Positions 7,530 through 16,131 of a DNA stretch of 64,000 nucleotides are shown here, one piece after another; within the stretch, counting starts at the first letter, position 1; each line of letters opens with the position of its first letter. Below the pieces are notes generated by a model. It made no database searches. It was not told where the DNA came from and worked only from the letters and a program-made list of their open reading frames with translations. The position numbers and the translations under genes were made by a program. The DNA comes from Proteobacteria bacterium UBA2363 (GTDB lineage Bacteria; Pseudomonadota; Gammaproteobacteria; Xanthomonadales; UBA2363), in contig DDTN01000028.1 of assembly GCA_002344355.1 (NCBI GenBank), positions 1 to 64,000 on the forward strand, written 5' to 3'.

Positions 7530-9254
7530 ATGGAACACCTGGCCCAGATCCTGCTGCTGCTTGCCGTCACCCTTGGCGTGGTCCTGGTGTTCCAGCGCCT
7601 GCATGTGCCGACCAGCCTGGGTTACCTGCTGGTCGGGCTGATCCTGGGTCCGTACACCCTGGGTCCGACGATCGCCGTTCCGGAACTGGTCCACCTCGCC
7701 GAGTTCGGCGTGGTGTTCCTGCTGTTCACCATCGGCCTCAACTTCTCGCTGCCGCAATTGCAGGCGCTGCGCCACCAGGTGCTGGGGCTGGGCAGCGGGC
7801 AGGTCGCCTTCACGACCCTGATGGTCGGCCTGCTGGTGTGGCTGGCCGGCCTGCCGGTGCCGGTGGCCTTCGTGTTCGGTGCGGTGTTCGCGCAGTCCTC
7901 CACCACCATCATCGCCAGCCTGCTCGCCGAACAGGGCGAGCAGAACACGCGCCACGGCCGGCTCGGCGTGGCGATGTCGGTGTTCCAGGACGTCACCGCG
8001 GTGCCGTTCCTGGTGGTCATCCCGGTGCTCGGCACCGCGGTCGGCGCCGGGGTGCTGGCGACCACCCTGGGCTGGGCGCTGGCCAAGGCCGTGTTCGCCT
8101 TCGTGCTGGTCCTGCTGGCCGGCCGCTGGCTGCTCGGGCCGCTGTTCCACCTGGTGGCGCAGCGGCGCTCGTCGGAGGTGTTCACGCTGGCGGTGCTGCT
8201 GGTCGCCCTGCTGTCCGCCTGGACCACCCATGGCCTGGGCCTGTCGCTGGCCTTCGGCGCCTTCCTGGCCGGCATGATGCTGGGCGAGACCGAATTCCGC
8301 CACCAGGTCGAGTCGAGCGTGCGGCCGTTCCGGGACGTCCTGCTCGGCCTGTTCTTCATCGGCATCGGCATGCGCCTGGATCCCATGGCGCTGCCGCCGA
8401 TCTGGCACCTGGTGCTGCTCGGCGCGCTGCTGATCGTGGTCAGCAAGGTGCTGATCGTCGCGGCCATGGTCCGGCGCTCCGGGATCGACGCGCAGACCGC
8501 CTGGCGCACCGGCCTGCTGCTCTCGGTGGGTGGCGAGTTCGGCCTGGCGCTGGTCGCGATCGCGCTGGATGCGACGGTGCTGGATGCCCGCCTCGGGCAG
8601 GTGGCGATCGCCTCGGTACTGTTCGCGATGATCCTGGGCGCCGTGCTGGTGCGCTTCAACGGCGCCATCGCGGCGCGGCTGGCCCGGATGCCCGCGCAGG
8701 CGACGGCCGCGGCCGAATCGGCCGAGGTGCCGGCCGATGCGGAGCGGCTGGTGGTGATCGGCGGCTACGGGCGGGTCGGCCATACCGTCGCCGTGATGCT
8801 GCAGACCAGCGGCGTGCCCTTCATCGCCTTCGACCCGGACCCGGCACGGGTGACCCAGGGCCGGGCCGACGGCTATCCGGTGTTCTACGGCGACATCGGC
8901 GACCCGGCCCTGCTGTCGGCGATCCATGTCGAACGCGCCGCGCTCGTGGTGATCACGGTCGACCGGCCCGACACCGCCCTGGCGGCGGTCGGCCACCTGC
9001 GCCGGATCTGCCCGGAAGTGCCGGTGCTGGCGCGCGCCCGCGACCTGCAGTCGAGTACGCGTCTGCTGGAGGCCGGTGCCGTGCACGCCTATCCGGAGAC
9101 CATCGAGGCGAGCCTGCGGCTTGCGGGCACCGCCCTGCGGATGCTCGACGTGGCGACCGAGGAGGTCGACGAGGCGATCCAGGGCGTGCGCGACTGGGGA
9201 TACCGGCCGGTCGCCCCGCCGGAGGCCACTGGCGACGGCAAGGCGCCGGGCTGA
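7530..9254 (+). CDS. CPA2 monovalent cation/proton antiporter with RCK domain (KefB/C-like)
   Basis: This 574-residue protein is built as a Kef-type antiporter. It has about twelve membrane helices in residues 1-380 (opening MEHLAQILLLLAVTLG), followed by a TrkA-N/RCK domain (about 400-530). The domain begins VVIGGYGRVGHTVA, a Rossmann dinucleotide-binding G-x-G-x-x-G. Membrane residues typical of the family include LLFTIGLNFSL and VFAQSSTTI. It likely exchanges K+ or Na+ for protons under nucleotide control. No separate KefG/F accessory gene is adjacent. It starts at ATG 7530 with only a weak ribosome site. Confidence 0.88.
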   Translation: MEHLAQILLLLAVTLGVVLVFQRLHVPTSLGYLLVGLILGPYTLGPTIAVPELVHLAEFGVVFLLFTIGLNFSLPQLQALRHQVLGLGSGQVAFTTLMVGLLVWLAGLPVPVAFVFGAVFAQSSTTIIASLLAEQGEQNTRHGRLGVAMSVFQDVTAVPFLVVIPVLGTAVGAGVLATTLGWALAKAVFAFVLVLLAGRWLLGPLFHLVAQRRSSEVFTLAVLLVALLSAWTTHGLGLSLAFGAFLAGMMLGETEFRHQVESSVRPFRDVLLGLFFIGIGMRLDPMALPPIWHLVLLGALLIVVSKVLIVAAMVRRSGIDAQTAWRTGLLLSVGGEFGLALVAIALDATVLDARLGQVAIASVLFAMILGAVLVRFNGAIAARLARMPAQATAAAESAEVPADAERLVVIGGYGRVGHTVAVMLQTSGVPFIAFDPDPARVTQGRADGYPVFYGDIGDPALLSAIHVERAALVVITVDRPDTALAAVGHLRRICPEVPVLARARDLQSSTRLLEAGAVHAYPETIEASLRLAGTALRMLDVATEEVDEAIQGVRDWGYRPVAPPEATGDGKAPG

Positions 9255-9381
9255 CCGGCACAGGGCGCGCGCCCGCTCCACGAGGGCCCCGAGCGGCAGG
9301 GGGGCTGCGGATCGAGACAGGACGCCTTGCCACGCTGCGGGCGCATGGCCGACAGTGGCGGGGTCCTTCCTGGAGCCCGCC

Positions 9382-11418
9382 ATGATCCGCCACTGCCTCC
9401 TTCTCGTCGCGCTGGTCCTGGCGGGCGCTGTCGATGCCGCACCCGTGGAGCAGCGCTACAGCGTGCTGGTCGCCGGCACCCGCGTAGGCCACCTGGTCGC
9501 CAGCATCGACGCCGACCGCATCGGCATCGACTTCGATTTCAAGAACAACGGCCGCGGCCCGACCATGACCGAGGCCCTGGTGCTGGGCGACGATGGCCTC
9601 CCGGTGGCCTGGACGATCGAGGGCACGACGACCTTCGGCAGCCGCGTCGAGGAGCGTTTCGCCTGGGACGGCGAGCAGGCGCGCTGGACCGATGCCACCG
9701 GCTCGGGCGAAGCGACGCTGGGTGCGGCCCGTCTCTACATCGGCCAGGGTGCCAGCCCCTGGGCGCTGGGCGTCTACGCGCGGGCCCTGCTGGCCGATGC
9801 CGACCGCAGCCTGCCGGTGCTGCCGGCCGGCGAGCTGCGCCTGGATCCGGGCGAGTCGCTGGAGATCGATGCCGGCGGGTCCCGTGCGTCCGTGCGCGTG
9901 CATTCGATCAGCGGCCTGTCGCTGGGCCCGACCCACTTCCTGCTGGACGACGACGACCAGTTCTTCGCGGTGATCTCGCCTCGCTTCGTGATCGTCCGCG
10001 AGGGCTACGAGGAGACGCACGAGCGGCTCGGCGACCTGGCCGAGCGCCTCGGCCGCGAGCGCCTGGAGGGCCTGCAGCAGCGGCTGGCACAGCGCTTCGA
10101 CGCCCCGGTCCGGATCCGCAACGTGCGCCTGTTCCAGCCCGCATCGCTGGACCTGTCGCCGCCGGTCGACGTCGTGGTGGCGGGACGGCGGATCGCCAGC
10201 GTGCAGCCGGCGGATGCCGCCGCCAGTCCCGGCGAGGTGCTGGTCGACGGCGAGGGCGGCACCCTGGTGCCTGGCATGTACGAGATGCATGGCCATACCG
10301 GCCAGGAAGCGGCCCTGCTCAACCTCGCCGCCGGCGTCACCAGCATCCGCGACATGGGCAACGACAACGCCGTGCTGGCCGGCCTGATCGCCGGCATCGA
10401 GGCCGGCACCATCGCCGGTCCGCGCATCGTGCGCTCGGGCTTCATCGAGGGCCGCAGTCCCTACAGCTCCAACAACGGCATGCTGGTGGCCAGCGAAGCC
10501 GAAGCGCTGGCTGCGGTGCGCTGGTATGCCGCCCGGGGCTTCCACCAGGTCAAGCTCTACAACAGCATGAATCCGGCCTGGAGCGCCGCGGCGGTGGCCG
10601 AGGCGCACCGGCTTGGGCTGCGCGCCACCGGCCACGTGCCGGCGTTCAGCAATGCCGATGCCATGATCGAGGCCGGCTACGACGAGCTCACCCACATCAA
10701 CCAGATCATGCTGGGCTGGGTGCTCGAGCCCGAGGAAGACACCCGGACGCTGCTGCGCCTGACCGCGCTGAAGCGCCTGGACGGTCTGGACCTGGACTCG
10801 CCCCGCGTTCGGCGGACGATCGATGCCATCGTCGCCAACGAAGTGGCGGTCGAGCCGACCATCGCCATCCACGAGAACCTGCTGCTCAACCAGCACGGCG
10901 AGGTGCCACGTGGCGCCGCCGATTATCTGGAGCACATGCCGGTGGGCGTGCAGCGCGACGCGCGCCGGGCCTGGTCGGACATGTCGGCGCCAGGCGACCG
11001 TGAGGCCTATGCCGGGGCATGGCAAACCCTGCTGGCCACGGTCCGGGCGCTGCGCGAGCGGGGCGTGCAGCTGATCCCAGGCACCGACCTGGGCGGCGCG
11101 CTGACCTTCCACCGCGAGCTGCAGCTGTTCGAGGAGGTCGGCTTCAGCCGCGCCGAGGCGCTGCGCCTGGCGACCCTGGACATGGCCCGCTACCTGGGGC
11201 AGGACCAGTCGCTGGGATCGATCGAGACCGGCAAGCTGGCCGATTTCTTCCTGGTCGCCGGCGACCCGCTGGCCGACCTGCGCACGCTCAAGGCGATCCG
11301 CATGGTGGTCAAGGACGGCACCGTCTATTTTCCGCCGCAGATCCATGCCGAGTTCGGCATCCGGCCGTTCGCGACGACGCCGGCGCTGACCTTGCCCCAG
11401 CCGGTGGCCGCCCGCTGA
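9382..11418 (+). CDS. Secreted amidohydrolase-superfamily protein
   Basis: This 678-residue exported protein has a signal peptide (1-19) and an N-terminal beta-rich region of about 230 residues unlike the core fold. A metal-dependent TIM-barrel follows. Its metal ligands are readable: H-x-H at 303-305 (MHGHTG), a lysine in HQVKLYN likely to be carbamylated, histidines in ATGHVPAF and ELTHINQ, and an aspartate in GTDLGG. The C-terminal part (KLADFFLVAGDP) is the usual composite beta-domain. Relatives act on dipeptides or cyclic amides. The substrate is unknown. TGGAG lies upstream of the ATG at 9382. It faces the three-paralogue operon across a double hairpin. Confidence 0.85.
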   Translation: MIRHCLLLVALVLAGAVDAAPVEQRYSVLVAGTRVGHLVASIDADRIGIDFDFKNNGRGPTMTEALVLGDDGLPVAWTIEGTTTFGSRVEERFAWDGEQARWTDATGSGEATLGAARLYIGQGASPWALGVYARALLADADRSLPVLPAGELRLDPGESLEIDAGGSRASVRVHSISGLSLGPTHFLLDDDDQFFAVISPRFVIVREGYEETHERLGDLAERLGRERLEGLQQRLAQRFDAPVRIRNVRLFQPASLDLSPPVDVVVAGRRIASVQPADAAASPGEVLVDGEGGTLVPGMYEMHGHTGQEAALLNLAAGVTSIRDMGNDNAVLAGLIAGIEAGTIAGPRIVRSGFIEGRSPYSSNNGMLVASEAEALAAVRWYAARGFHQVKLYNSMNPAWSAAAVAEAHRLGLRATGHVPAFSNADAMIEAGYDELTHINQIMLGWVLEPEEDTRTLLRLTALKRLDGLDLDSPRVRRTIDAIVANEVAVEPTIAIHENLLLNQHGEVPRGAADYLEHMPVGVQRDARRAWSDMSAPGDREAYAGAWQTLLATVRALRERGVQLIPGTDLGGALTFHRELQLFEEVGFSRAEALRLATLDMARYLGQDQSLGSIETGKLADFFLVAGDPLADLRTLKAIRMVVKDGTVYFPPQIHAEFGIRPFATTPALTLPQPVAAR

Positions 11419-11439
11419 GGCGGACCGGTACAGCGCCCC

Positions 11440-11515
11440 GATCCGGCCCTGCCGGATCGCGTGCCTGGCCCGACCGCCGGACCGCCGCGATCCGCCCGGG
11501 TCAGGGGCGGATCGC
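11440..11515. terminator. Two strong hairpins between convergent genes
   Basis: Hairpin one: GATCCGGC (11440-11447), loop CCT, GCCGGATC (11451-11458). Hairpin two: GCGATCCGCCC (11487-11497), 7-base loop, GGGCGGATCGC (11505-11515), 11 pairs. Both are perfect. They lie between the amidohydrolase stop and the stop of the three-gene operon, so they are likely bidirectional terminators despite having no T tract. Confidence 0.6.
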
Positions 11516-11534
11516 GCCGGTCACCGAGGACCGG

Positions 11535-12212
11535 TCAGTCCCAGACCACCCGGGCCTTGAGGACCTTGAGGTCGATGCCGGCCGTGCAGTTCGGAAAGCG
11601 CGTCCGGACCCAGTACGAACAGATGCTGTTCTGGCTGTGGACCATGCCCGGGATGCTGACGAAGCTGAACTGGTTGCCGCCCGAGCCGGTGCTGCTCCGC
11701 GAAGCCAGCTCGGTGACCACCGGCGCCTCCGCGGTGAACGCAGGCTGGCAGACGCGATACAGCAGGACCTCGACATCCCCGGAAGCGGAGGAGTCGTGGG
11801 TCCAGACATCGAAGAAGCGCAGACGCCGGTCGTCGCGGAAATGGATCGGTGCGTCCGCGAACAGGTTGGTTGGCGCGCCTGCAAGGCAGCTGAAATTGAA
11901 GTTGCCCTGCGTGGTGTAGGCCGCCTCGTCGCCGAGCAGCATGAAGTCGGTGGCCTGGACGCTGGCCCAGCGGACGTTGCCGCCGCCGACATCCACGGAG
12001 GTCTCGATCAGCTCGCGTTCCGCCAGGCGCTCGGCGAGGGGCCGGGTGTCCGGCTCGATGATCAGCCGCTGGATCGGCGGGCCGTCCGGATCGAAGCCGC
12101 GGGCGGCCAGTTCGGCCGGGTCGGTGATCCATTCGACCGGTTCGGAGGCTTGCGCGGCGAGGTTGCCGCAAGCCAGCAGGGCGAGGGTGCCCAGTACGGG
12201 AATGCTCTTCAT
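11535..12212 (-). CDS. Secreted four-cysteine paralogue, third gene of the operon
   Basis: This 225-residue exported protein has a signal peptide (1-22). The mature part carries the layout shared with its two upstream neighbours: a first Cys in NFNFSCLAG, the stretch RLRFFDVWTHDSS, a second Cys in LLYRVCQP, then CSYWVRTRF and PNCTAGIDLKVLKARV. Four cysteines sit at matching places, suggesting two disulphides. The start at 12212 is fixed by GAGGAGA. It lies 13 bases after the previous gene. No catalytic motif is visible and no named family was recognised. It is probably a beta-sandwich envelope or extracellular protein. Confidence 0.65.
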   Translation of the reverse strand: MKSIPVLGTLALLACGNLAAQASEPVEWITDPAELAARGFDPDGPPIQRLIIEPDTRPLAERLAERELIETSVDVGGGNVRWASVQATDFMLLGDEAAYTTQGNFNFSCLAGAPTNLFADAPIHFRDDRRLRFFDVWTHDSSASGDVEVLLYRVCQPAFTAEAPVVTELASRSSTGSGGNQFSFVSIPGMVHSQNSICSYWVRTRFPNCTAGIDLKVLKARVVWD

Positions 12213-12225
12213 GGTCGGGGTCTCC

Positions 12226-12855
12226 TCAACCCGGGACTTGGATGCGGAAGCCATGCCGGAACAGCCGGTCGGGCATCAGCGTCTGGATGCGCATCTTGTA
12301 GATGCGCAGGTCGACATGGCTGGCGGCGCACGCCGTTGCATTGCTGCCGAACACCACCTCCAGCCAGTACTTGCAGTTGAAGTTGTCGGGCACGTCGTTG
12401 CCGGCGAACAGGGTCGTGGAGAACTGGCCGCCGGTGCTGGTCAGCGTGGTCCCGACGAGCTGACTGGTGGTTGGATTGACCTGGGTCGGCGACATGCAGG
12501 TGCGCTGGACACTGAGCGTCAGGTCCGAGGTCGATGCGCCCTTGACGCCCCACACACGGACCCATTCCAGGACCCGGCTGTCGGGCACCGTGAACGGGTA
12601 GCGGATGGTGCGCTCGCCGCCCGCCACGATGTTGTTGCAGTTGTAGGACGACGTGCCGTCGCTGCTGCGATAGCGGGCGCTCGGTGCGGCACGGCGGGCT
12701 CCCATCCCCACCTGGGAGCGGAAGTCCTGCGCGTAGAAACCGAGATCGGTGGCGCCGGCGATGGCCTCGGGGTCCTCCTCGACCGCCAGGGCGGCCGGTG
12801 CGTGTCCCAGGACCGTCGCGGCCATGGCCAGGGTGATGCATGCCAGTGTCTTCAT
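12226..12855 (-). CDS. Secreted four-cysteine paralogue, second gene of the operon, with F-x-x-G tail
   Basis: This 209-residue exported protein has a signal peptide (1-24, AALA-type cleavage). It shares the core of its neighbours: YNCNNI, RVLEWVRVWGVKG, VQRTCMSP, then CKYWLEVVFGS and TACAASHVDLRIYKMRI. It alone has an added C-terminal end, DRLFRHGF plus a short tail, similar to the tails of the two beta-helix proteins in this window. GGAGACGACC precedes the ATG at 12855. It sits 20 bases after the first paralogue. Function unknown. The tail may direct sorting. Confidence 0.65.
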   Translation of the reverse strand: MKTLACITLAMAATVLGHAPAALAVEEDPEAIAGATDLGFYAQDFRSQVGMGARRAAPSARYRSSDGTSSYNCNNIVAGGERTIRYPFTVPDSRVLEWVRVWGVKGASTSDLTLSVQRTCMSPTQVNPTTSQLVGTTLTSTGGQFSTTLFAGNDVPDNFNCKYWLEVVFGSNATACAASHVDLRIYKMRIQTLMPDRLFRHGFRIQVPG

Positions 12856-12875
12856 GGTCGTCTCCGGTTCTCGTC

Positions 12876-13520
12876 CTAGGGCACCAGGGTGTACTGGATG
12901 CGGAACTTCCTGAGGATCAGGTTGCCACCAGCCGGGCAGGTCGTTCCGACCGTTCCGAAGCGCACCCGCGCCCAGTAGGTGCAGTCCTGGGTGTCGGTGA
13001 CCGGCTGCGGCGTCGCCAGGCTGACCACCTCGGTGAAGCTGCCGGGCGAGCCCGAGCTGGCAAGCTGCGCCAGGATCGTGTTGACCGGCGCCCCGGCCGA
13101 CAGGTTGGGCAGGCAGCTCTCGAACAGGAAGGAGGCCAGATCGTGGTCGGCCGAGCCGTCGAAGCCCCACATCCGGAAGAAACTGATGCGGGCGTTGTGC
13201 GGCACGTGCAGCCGGATGTCCGCGAAGTTCTCCGTGCTGCCGGCCAGGCACCACATCGAACCGGCCGCTGTGCTGGTCGCGTACTCGAGCGTCGAGTTGC
13301 GTCCGCGCATCTCGAAGCCCAGGGCGCTGACCCAGCCGGTGGTCGGCAGCACGCCGGCGATGCCGGCATCTGCGGGATCGAACTCGACGTCCAGCGTGGT
13401 CTGCGCGTCGGGGGATCCGACGTGCATGCGCCACTCCCCGGTGGCGCCGTTGTCCTGGATCGGCGAAGCCGAAAGGGTTGCGACGGCCAGGGCCGCCGTC
13501 AATGACACGATGCCGCTCAT
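12876..13520 (-). CDS. Secreted four-cysteine paralogue, first gene of the operon
   Basis: This 214-residue exported protein has a short signal peptide (1-20). The shared pattern is SMWCLAG, ARISFFRMWGFDGS, LFESCLPN, CTYWARVRFG and TTCPAGGNLILRKFRI. The four cysteines match those of the next two genes. The choice between two ATGs 6 bases apart (13526 and 13520) follows the AGAGGAG site, which is correctly spaced only for 13520. It heads a three-gene unit on the minus strand. The clear common ancestry argues for tandem duplication. Function unknown. Confidence 0.65.
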   Translation of the reverse strand: MSGIVSLTAALAVATLSASPIQDNGATGEWRMHVGSPDAQTTLDVEFDPADAGIAGVLPTTGWVSALGFEMRGRNSTLEYATSTAAGSMWCLAGSTENFADIRLHVPHNARISFFRMWGFDGSADHDLASFLFESCLPNLSAGAPVNTILAQLASSGSPGSFTEVVSLATPQPVTDTQDCTYWARVRFGTVGTTCPAGGNLILRKFRIQYTLVP

Positions 13521-13805
13521 GCGCATTCTCCTCTCTGTCTTCCCGGCGAACCGGGTCCCCGCACCGGTCGGCTCGTGGCCGACCGGCGCACCTCCATCAA
13601 CCTTGGTTACGCGGAAAGGCGGCGGTACATGCCACCCTCGGCGACCGACGGCCCGGGCGGGGCACGTGCGGTGGCGGACAGGCCGGCCCCGGAAACCGCG
13701 GCAGGGCGCACGCATCGGCCAGGACCGACGCATCGCCGGACGGAGAGCTGGCTGGCCTGGGGCCCTGCGACGCGGTCGTCCCGCGCGGATTGCGCGATGC
13801 CGTGG

Positions 13806-14741
13806 TCAGGGCAACCGCAGGCCGGGGAGCCAGTGCGCCATCAGCGCGTGCTTGTGGGCCAGCGCCGCCTGCGCGGTCGCCTGGTCGACGGCCAGCAGGC
13901 GAAGGTCGTCGCCCTGGCGCAGCTGTCCGGCCAGGTGGCGGTCGGCCCTGACCACCTGCAGCAGGTGCGGATAGCCGCCGGTGGTCTGACCGTCGGCCAG
14001 CAGCAGGAACCCCTGGCCATCCGGGGTCCGCTGGATGGCGCCAGGGAACAGCGCCTCGCTGCTGCGCGCCGCCGCCTGGGCGACCTCCGGCAGGCCGCCG
14101 CCGGCCAGGGCCAGTCCCATGCGGTCCATGCGCGCGCCGACCCGCAGACCTGCCAGCTCGGCCAGGGTCGCGCCGGCAGGCCAGTCCGGCCCGGGCACCA
14201 CGCGCAGCGTCCAGCGCCGGGCCAGCGGCGGCCGCAGCTGCCGGGGCGTCTCCAGCAGCGGCAGGGTGCGATCCTCGCCGGTCCAGGCAAGGACGTCGCC
14301 GGCCCGCAGCGCACGGCCTTGGTGGCCGCCGACCCCGGCGGGCAGGTAGGTCGAGGTCGAGTCCATGAAGACATCGGCGGCCAACGTCGCGGCCAGCGCC
14401 AGGTAGACGCGGGCGCCGGCCAGGCAGGGGCCGATCTCCAGCACGCTGCCCGCGCTCGCCGGCAGCGTCCGGTGCCAGGGCACGGCGCGACCATCCAGGC
14501 GCAGCTTCGCCTGGGCGCCGGTCAGGGCGAACCGGGTGGCTGCCGAGAACCGCAACCGGGCCGGGCCCAGGGCGATCTCCAGCGCGCTGGCCCAGGGTGG
14601 CCGGCCGACCAGCCGGTTCGCCAGGGCCATCGACAACGGATCGGCCGGACCTCCCAGGGGCACGCCGTGGTGGCGCAGGCCGATCCGGGGTGCGCCCTGG
14701 ACGGTGGTCTGCGGACCCGCGGCGAGGACCTGCAGGCTCAT
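13806..14741 (-). CDS. pxpC: 5-oxoprolinase subunit PxpC (biotin-dependent carboxylase-like fold)
   Basis: This 311-residue protein has the PxpC/KipA (allophanate hydrolase subunit 2 type) signature: an opening QVLAAGPQTTVQG, GLRHHGVPLGGPADPLS, and later RRWTLRVVPGP and TTGGYPHLLQV. With PxpA and PxpB it hydrolyses 5-oxoproline (pyroglutamate) to glutamate with ATP, clearing a damaged form of glutamine and glutamate. Its ATG overlaps the pxpB stop by 4 bases (ATGA at 14738-14741), so translation is coupled. It is the last gene of the operon. Confidence 0.9.
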   Translation of the reverse strand: MSLQVLAAGPQTTVQGAPRIGLRHHGVPLGGPADPLSMALANRLVGRPPWASALEIALGPARLRFSAATRFALTGAQAKLRLDGRAVPWHRTLPASAGSVLEIGPCLAGARVYLALAATLAADVFMDSTSTYLPAGVGGHQGRALRAGDVLAWTGEDRTLPLLETPRQLRPPLARRWTLRVVPGPDWPAGATLAELAGLRVGARMDRMGLALAGGGLPEVAQAAARSSEALFPGAIQRTPDGQGFLLLADGQTTGGYPHLLQVVRADRHLAGQLRQGDDLRLLAVDQATAQAALAHKHALMAHWLPGLRLP

Positions 14742-15367
14742 GGCCCGTCGACCGCTTGCAGGCGGACGGGCTGGCCGGTGTGCAGCAGGAACGGTGGCGT
14801 GGCGGCACCGTCGAACAGCGGCCGGCAGATCCGGCCGACCAGCGGCCAGCCGCCCGGGCCGGCAAGGGCGTACAGACCGACCTGGCCGGTGAGCAGTCCG
14901 ATCGACCCGGCGGCGACGCGCCGGCGCGGCGTCGCCAGTCGCTGCGCCTGCAGCGCCGGATCGACGCCGTCGAGGTAGGCGAAGCCGGGGGTGAATCCGA
15001 CCAGGTCGACCCGGAGCGGCGAGTCGCACAGGGCCCGGACGATGTCGGCCGCTGCCATGCCCGTCCGTGCCGCGAGATCGTCGAGGTCCGGTCCCGCCTC
15101 GCCACCGAAGCGGGCGGGCAGGACCAGGGGCACGGTGGCACGGGTGGCGCGTGGTGCGACACCGGCCAGTTGCGCGTTGAGCAGGGTGCGTGCCTGGTCC
15201 AGGCCCAGCCGGGCGAGATCGACCTGTACCGTGACCGTGGTGCGTCCCGTCACCACCTCCGGCCAGTTGCCGCAGGCGCGCAGGTGCAGGGCGATGTCGT
15301 GGCGATCGTGGAGGTCGGCGGGTTCGATGCGCAGCGCGTCGTCGCCGCAGGGCCGGATGCGGGTCAT
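14738..15367 (-). CDS. pxpB: 5-oxoprolinase subunit PxpB
   Basis: This 209-residue protein is of the PxpB/KipI (allophanate hydrolase subunit 1) family. The diagnostic segment VGFTPGFAYLDGVDP is present, as are PRRRVAAGSIGLLTGQVGLYAL and PGGWPLVGR. It forms a complex with PxpC, and together with PxpA converts 5-oxoproline and ATP to glutamate. ATG 15367 lies 5 bases beyond the pxpA stop. A longer in-frame start would run deep into pxpA and was rejected. Confidence 0.9.
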   Translation of the reverse strand: MTRIRPCGDDALRIEPADLHDRHDIALHLRACGNWPEVVTGRTTVTVQVDLARLGLDQARTLLNAQLAGVAPRATRATVPLVLPARFGGEAGPDLDDLAARTGMAAADIVRALCDSPLRVDLVGFTPGFAYLDGVDPALQAQRLATPRRRVAAGSIGLLTGQVGLYALAGPGGWPLVGRICRPLFDGAATPPFLLHTGQPVRLQAVDGP

Positions 15368-15372
15368 GGTGC

Positions 15373-16131
15373 TCAGCCGCCGGCGCGCACGGCGATGCCG
15401 GCCGCCGCAAGTGCTTCGCGCAGCCCGTGTGCCAGCGCCAGCGCCCCGGGGGTGTCCCCATGCAGGCACAGCGTCTGCACGCACAGGCGCAGCCGCTCGC
15501 CGGTGCGAGCGATCACCTCGCCCTGCCTGACGATCCGCAGCGCCTGGGCGGCGACCCCCGCCGCCGAGGCCAGCACGGCGCCCGGCAGGGTGCGCGGCGT
15601 CAGGCTGCCATCGGCCTCGTAGCTGCGGTCGGCGAAGCCCTCGGCGATGAAGCCCAGGCCGGCATCCGCCGCCGCGACGGCAAATGCGGAGCCCGGCGGG
15701 CCCAGCAGCTGCCCGATCCCGGCGTCGGCGGCGACGGCGACGACCAGCCGGGCCGTGGCGAGGTCGGTGGCGGCGACGTTGTACAGCGCCCCGTGCGGCT
15801 TGAGATGGCGCACGGTCGCGCCCCGGGCGGCCGCCACCGCCTGCAGGGCCGCGACCTGTGTGGCCAGGGCTGCGGCGAGCGCAGCGGGCGCGATGTCCAG
15901 GCGCCGGCGACCGAAACCGGCACGATCCGGATAGGCCGGGTGGGCACCGATGCCGATGTCGCGCTCCTGGGCGAGGGCGATGGTCGCGGCCATCGAGCCG
16001 GCATCGCCGGCGTGGCCGCCGCAGGCGATGTTGCAGCGGCTGACCAGCGCGAGCAGGCCGGCATCGAGTGCGCGACCGCCGGTTCCGGGCAGTTCGCCGA
16101 CATCGGCGTTCAGGCAGATGGTCCCGTTCAT
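15373..16131 (-). CDS. pxpA: 5-oxoprolinase subunit PxpA (LamB/YcsF family)
   Basis: This 252-residue protein starts MNGTICLNADVGE and contains SRCNIACGGHAGD, GIGAHPAYPDR and VRHLKPHGALYN, all hallmarks of the LamB/YcsF family now known as PxpA. It is the subunit proposed to open the 5-oxoproline ring. The start is ATG 16131, overlapping the stop of the upstream NRAMP-like gene (ATGA). A TTG two codons earlier is unlikely to be used. Gene order NRAMP-pxpA-pxpB-pxpC resembles the ycsF-ycsG-kip region of Bacillus subtilis. Confidence 0.92.
   Translation of the reverse strand: MNGTICLNADVGELPGTGGRALDAGLLALVSRCNIACGGHAGDAGSMAATIALAQERDIGIGAHPAYPDRAGFGRRRLDIAPAALAAALATQVAALQAVAAARGATVRHLKPHGALYNVAATDLATARLVVAVAADAGIGQLLGPPGSAFAVAAADAGLGFIAEGFADRSYEADGSLTPRTLPGAVLASAAGVAAQALRIVRQGEVIARTGERLRLCVQTLCLHGDTPGALALAHGLREALAAAGIAVRAGG

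Noticed and set aside
6642..9383. Open frame of about 900 codons opposite the cysteine-cluster and antiporter genes
   Set aside because: It is antisense to clear genes. Long antisense frames arise from high GC at third positions. No domain is seen.
8953..11346. Long open frame opposite the amidohydrolase
   Set aside because: Its sequence is rich in Arg, Gln, His and Ala with no motif. It is a shadow of the amidohydrolase gene.
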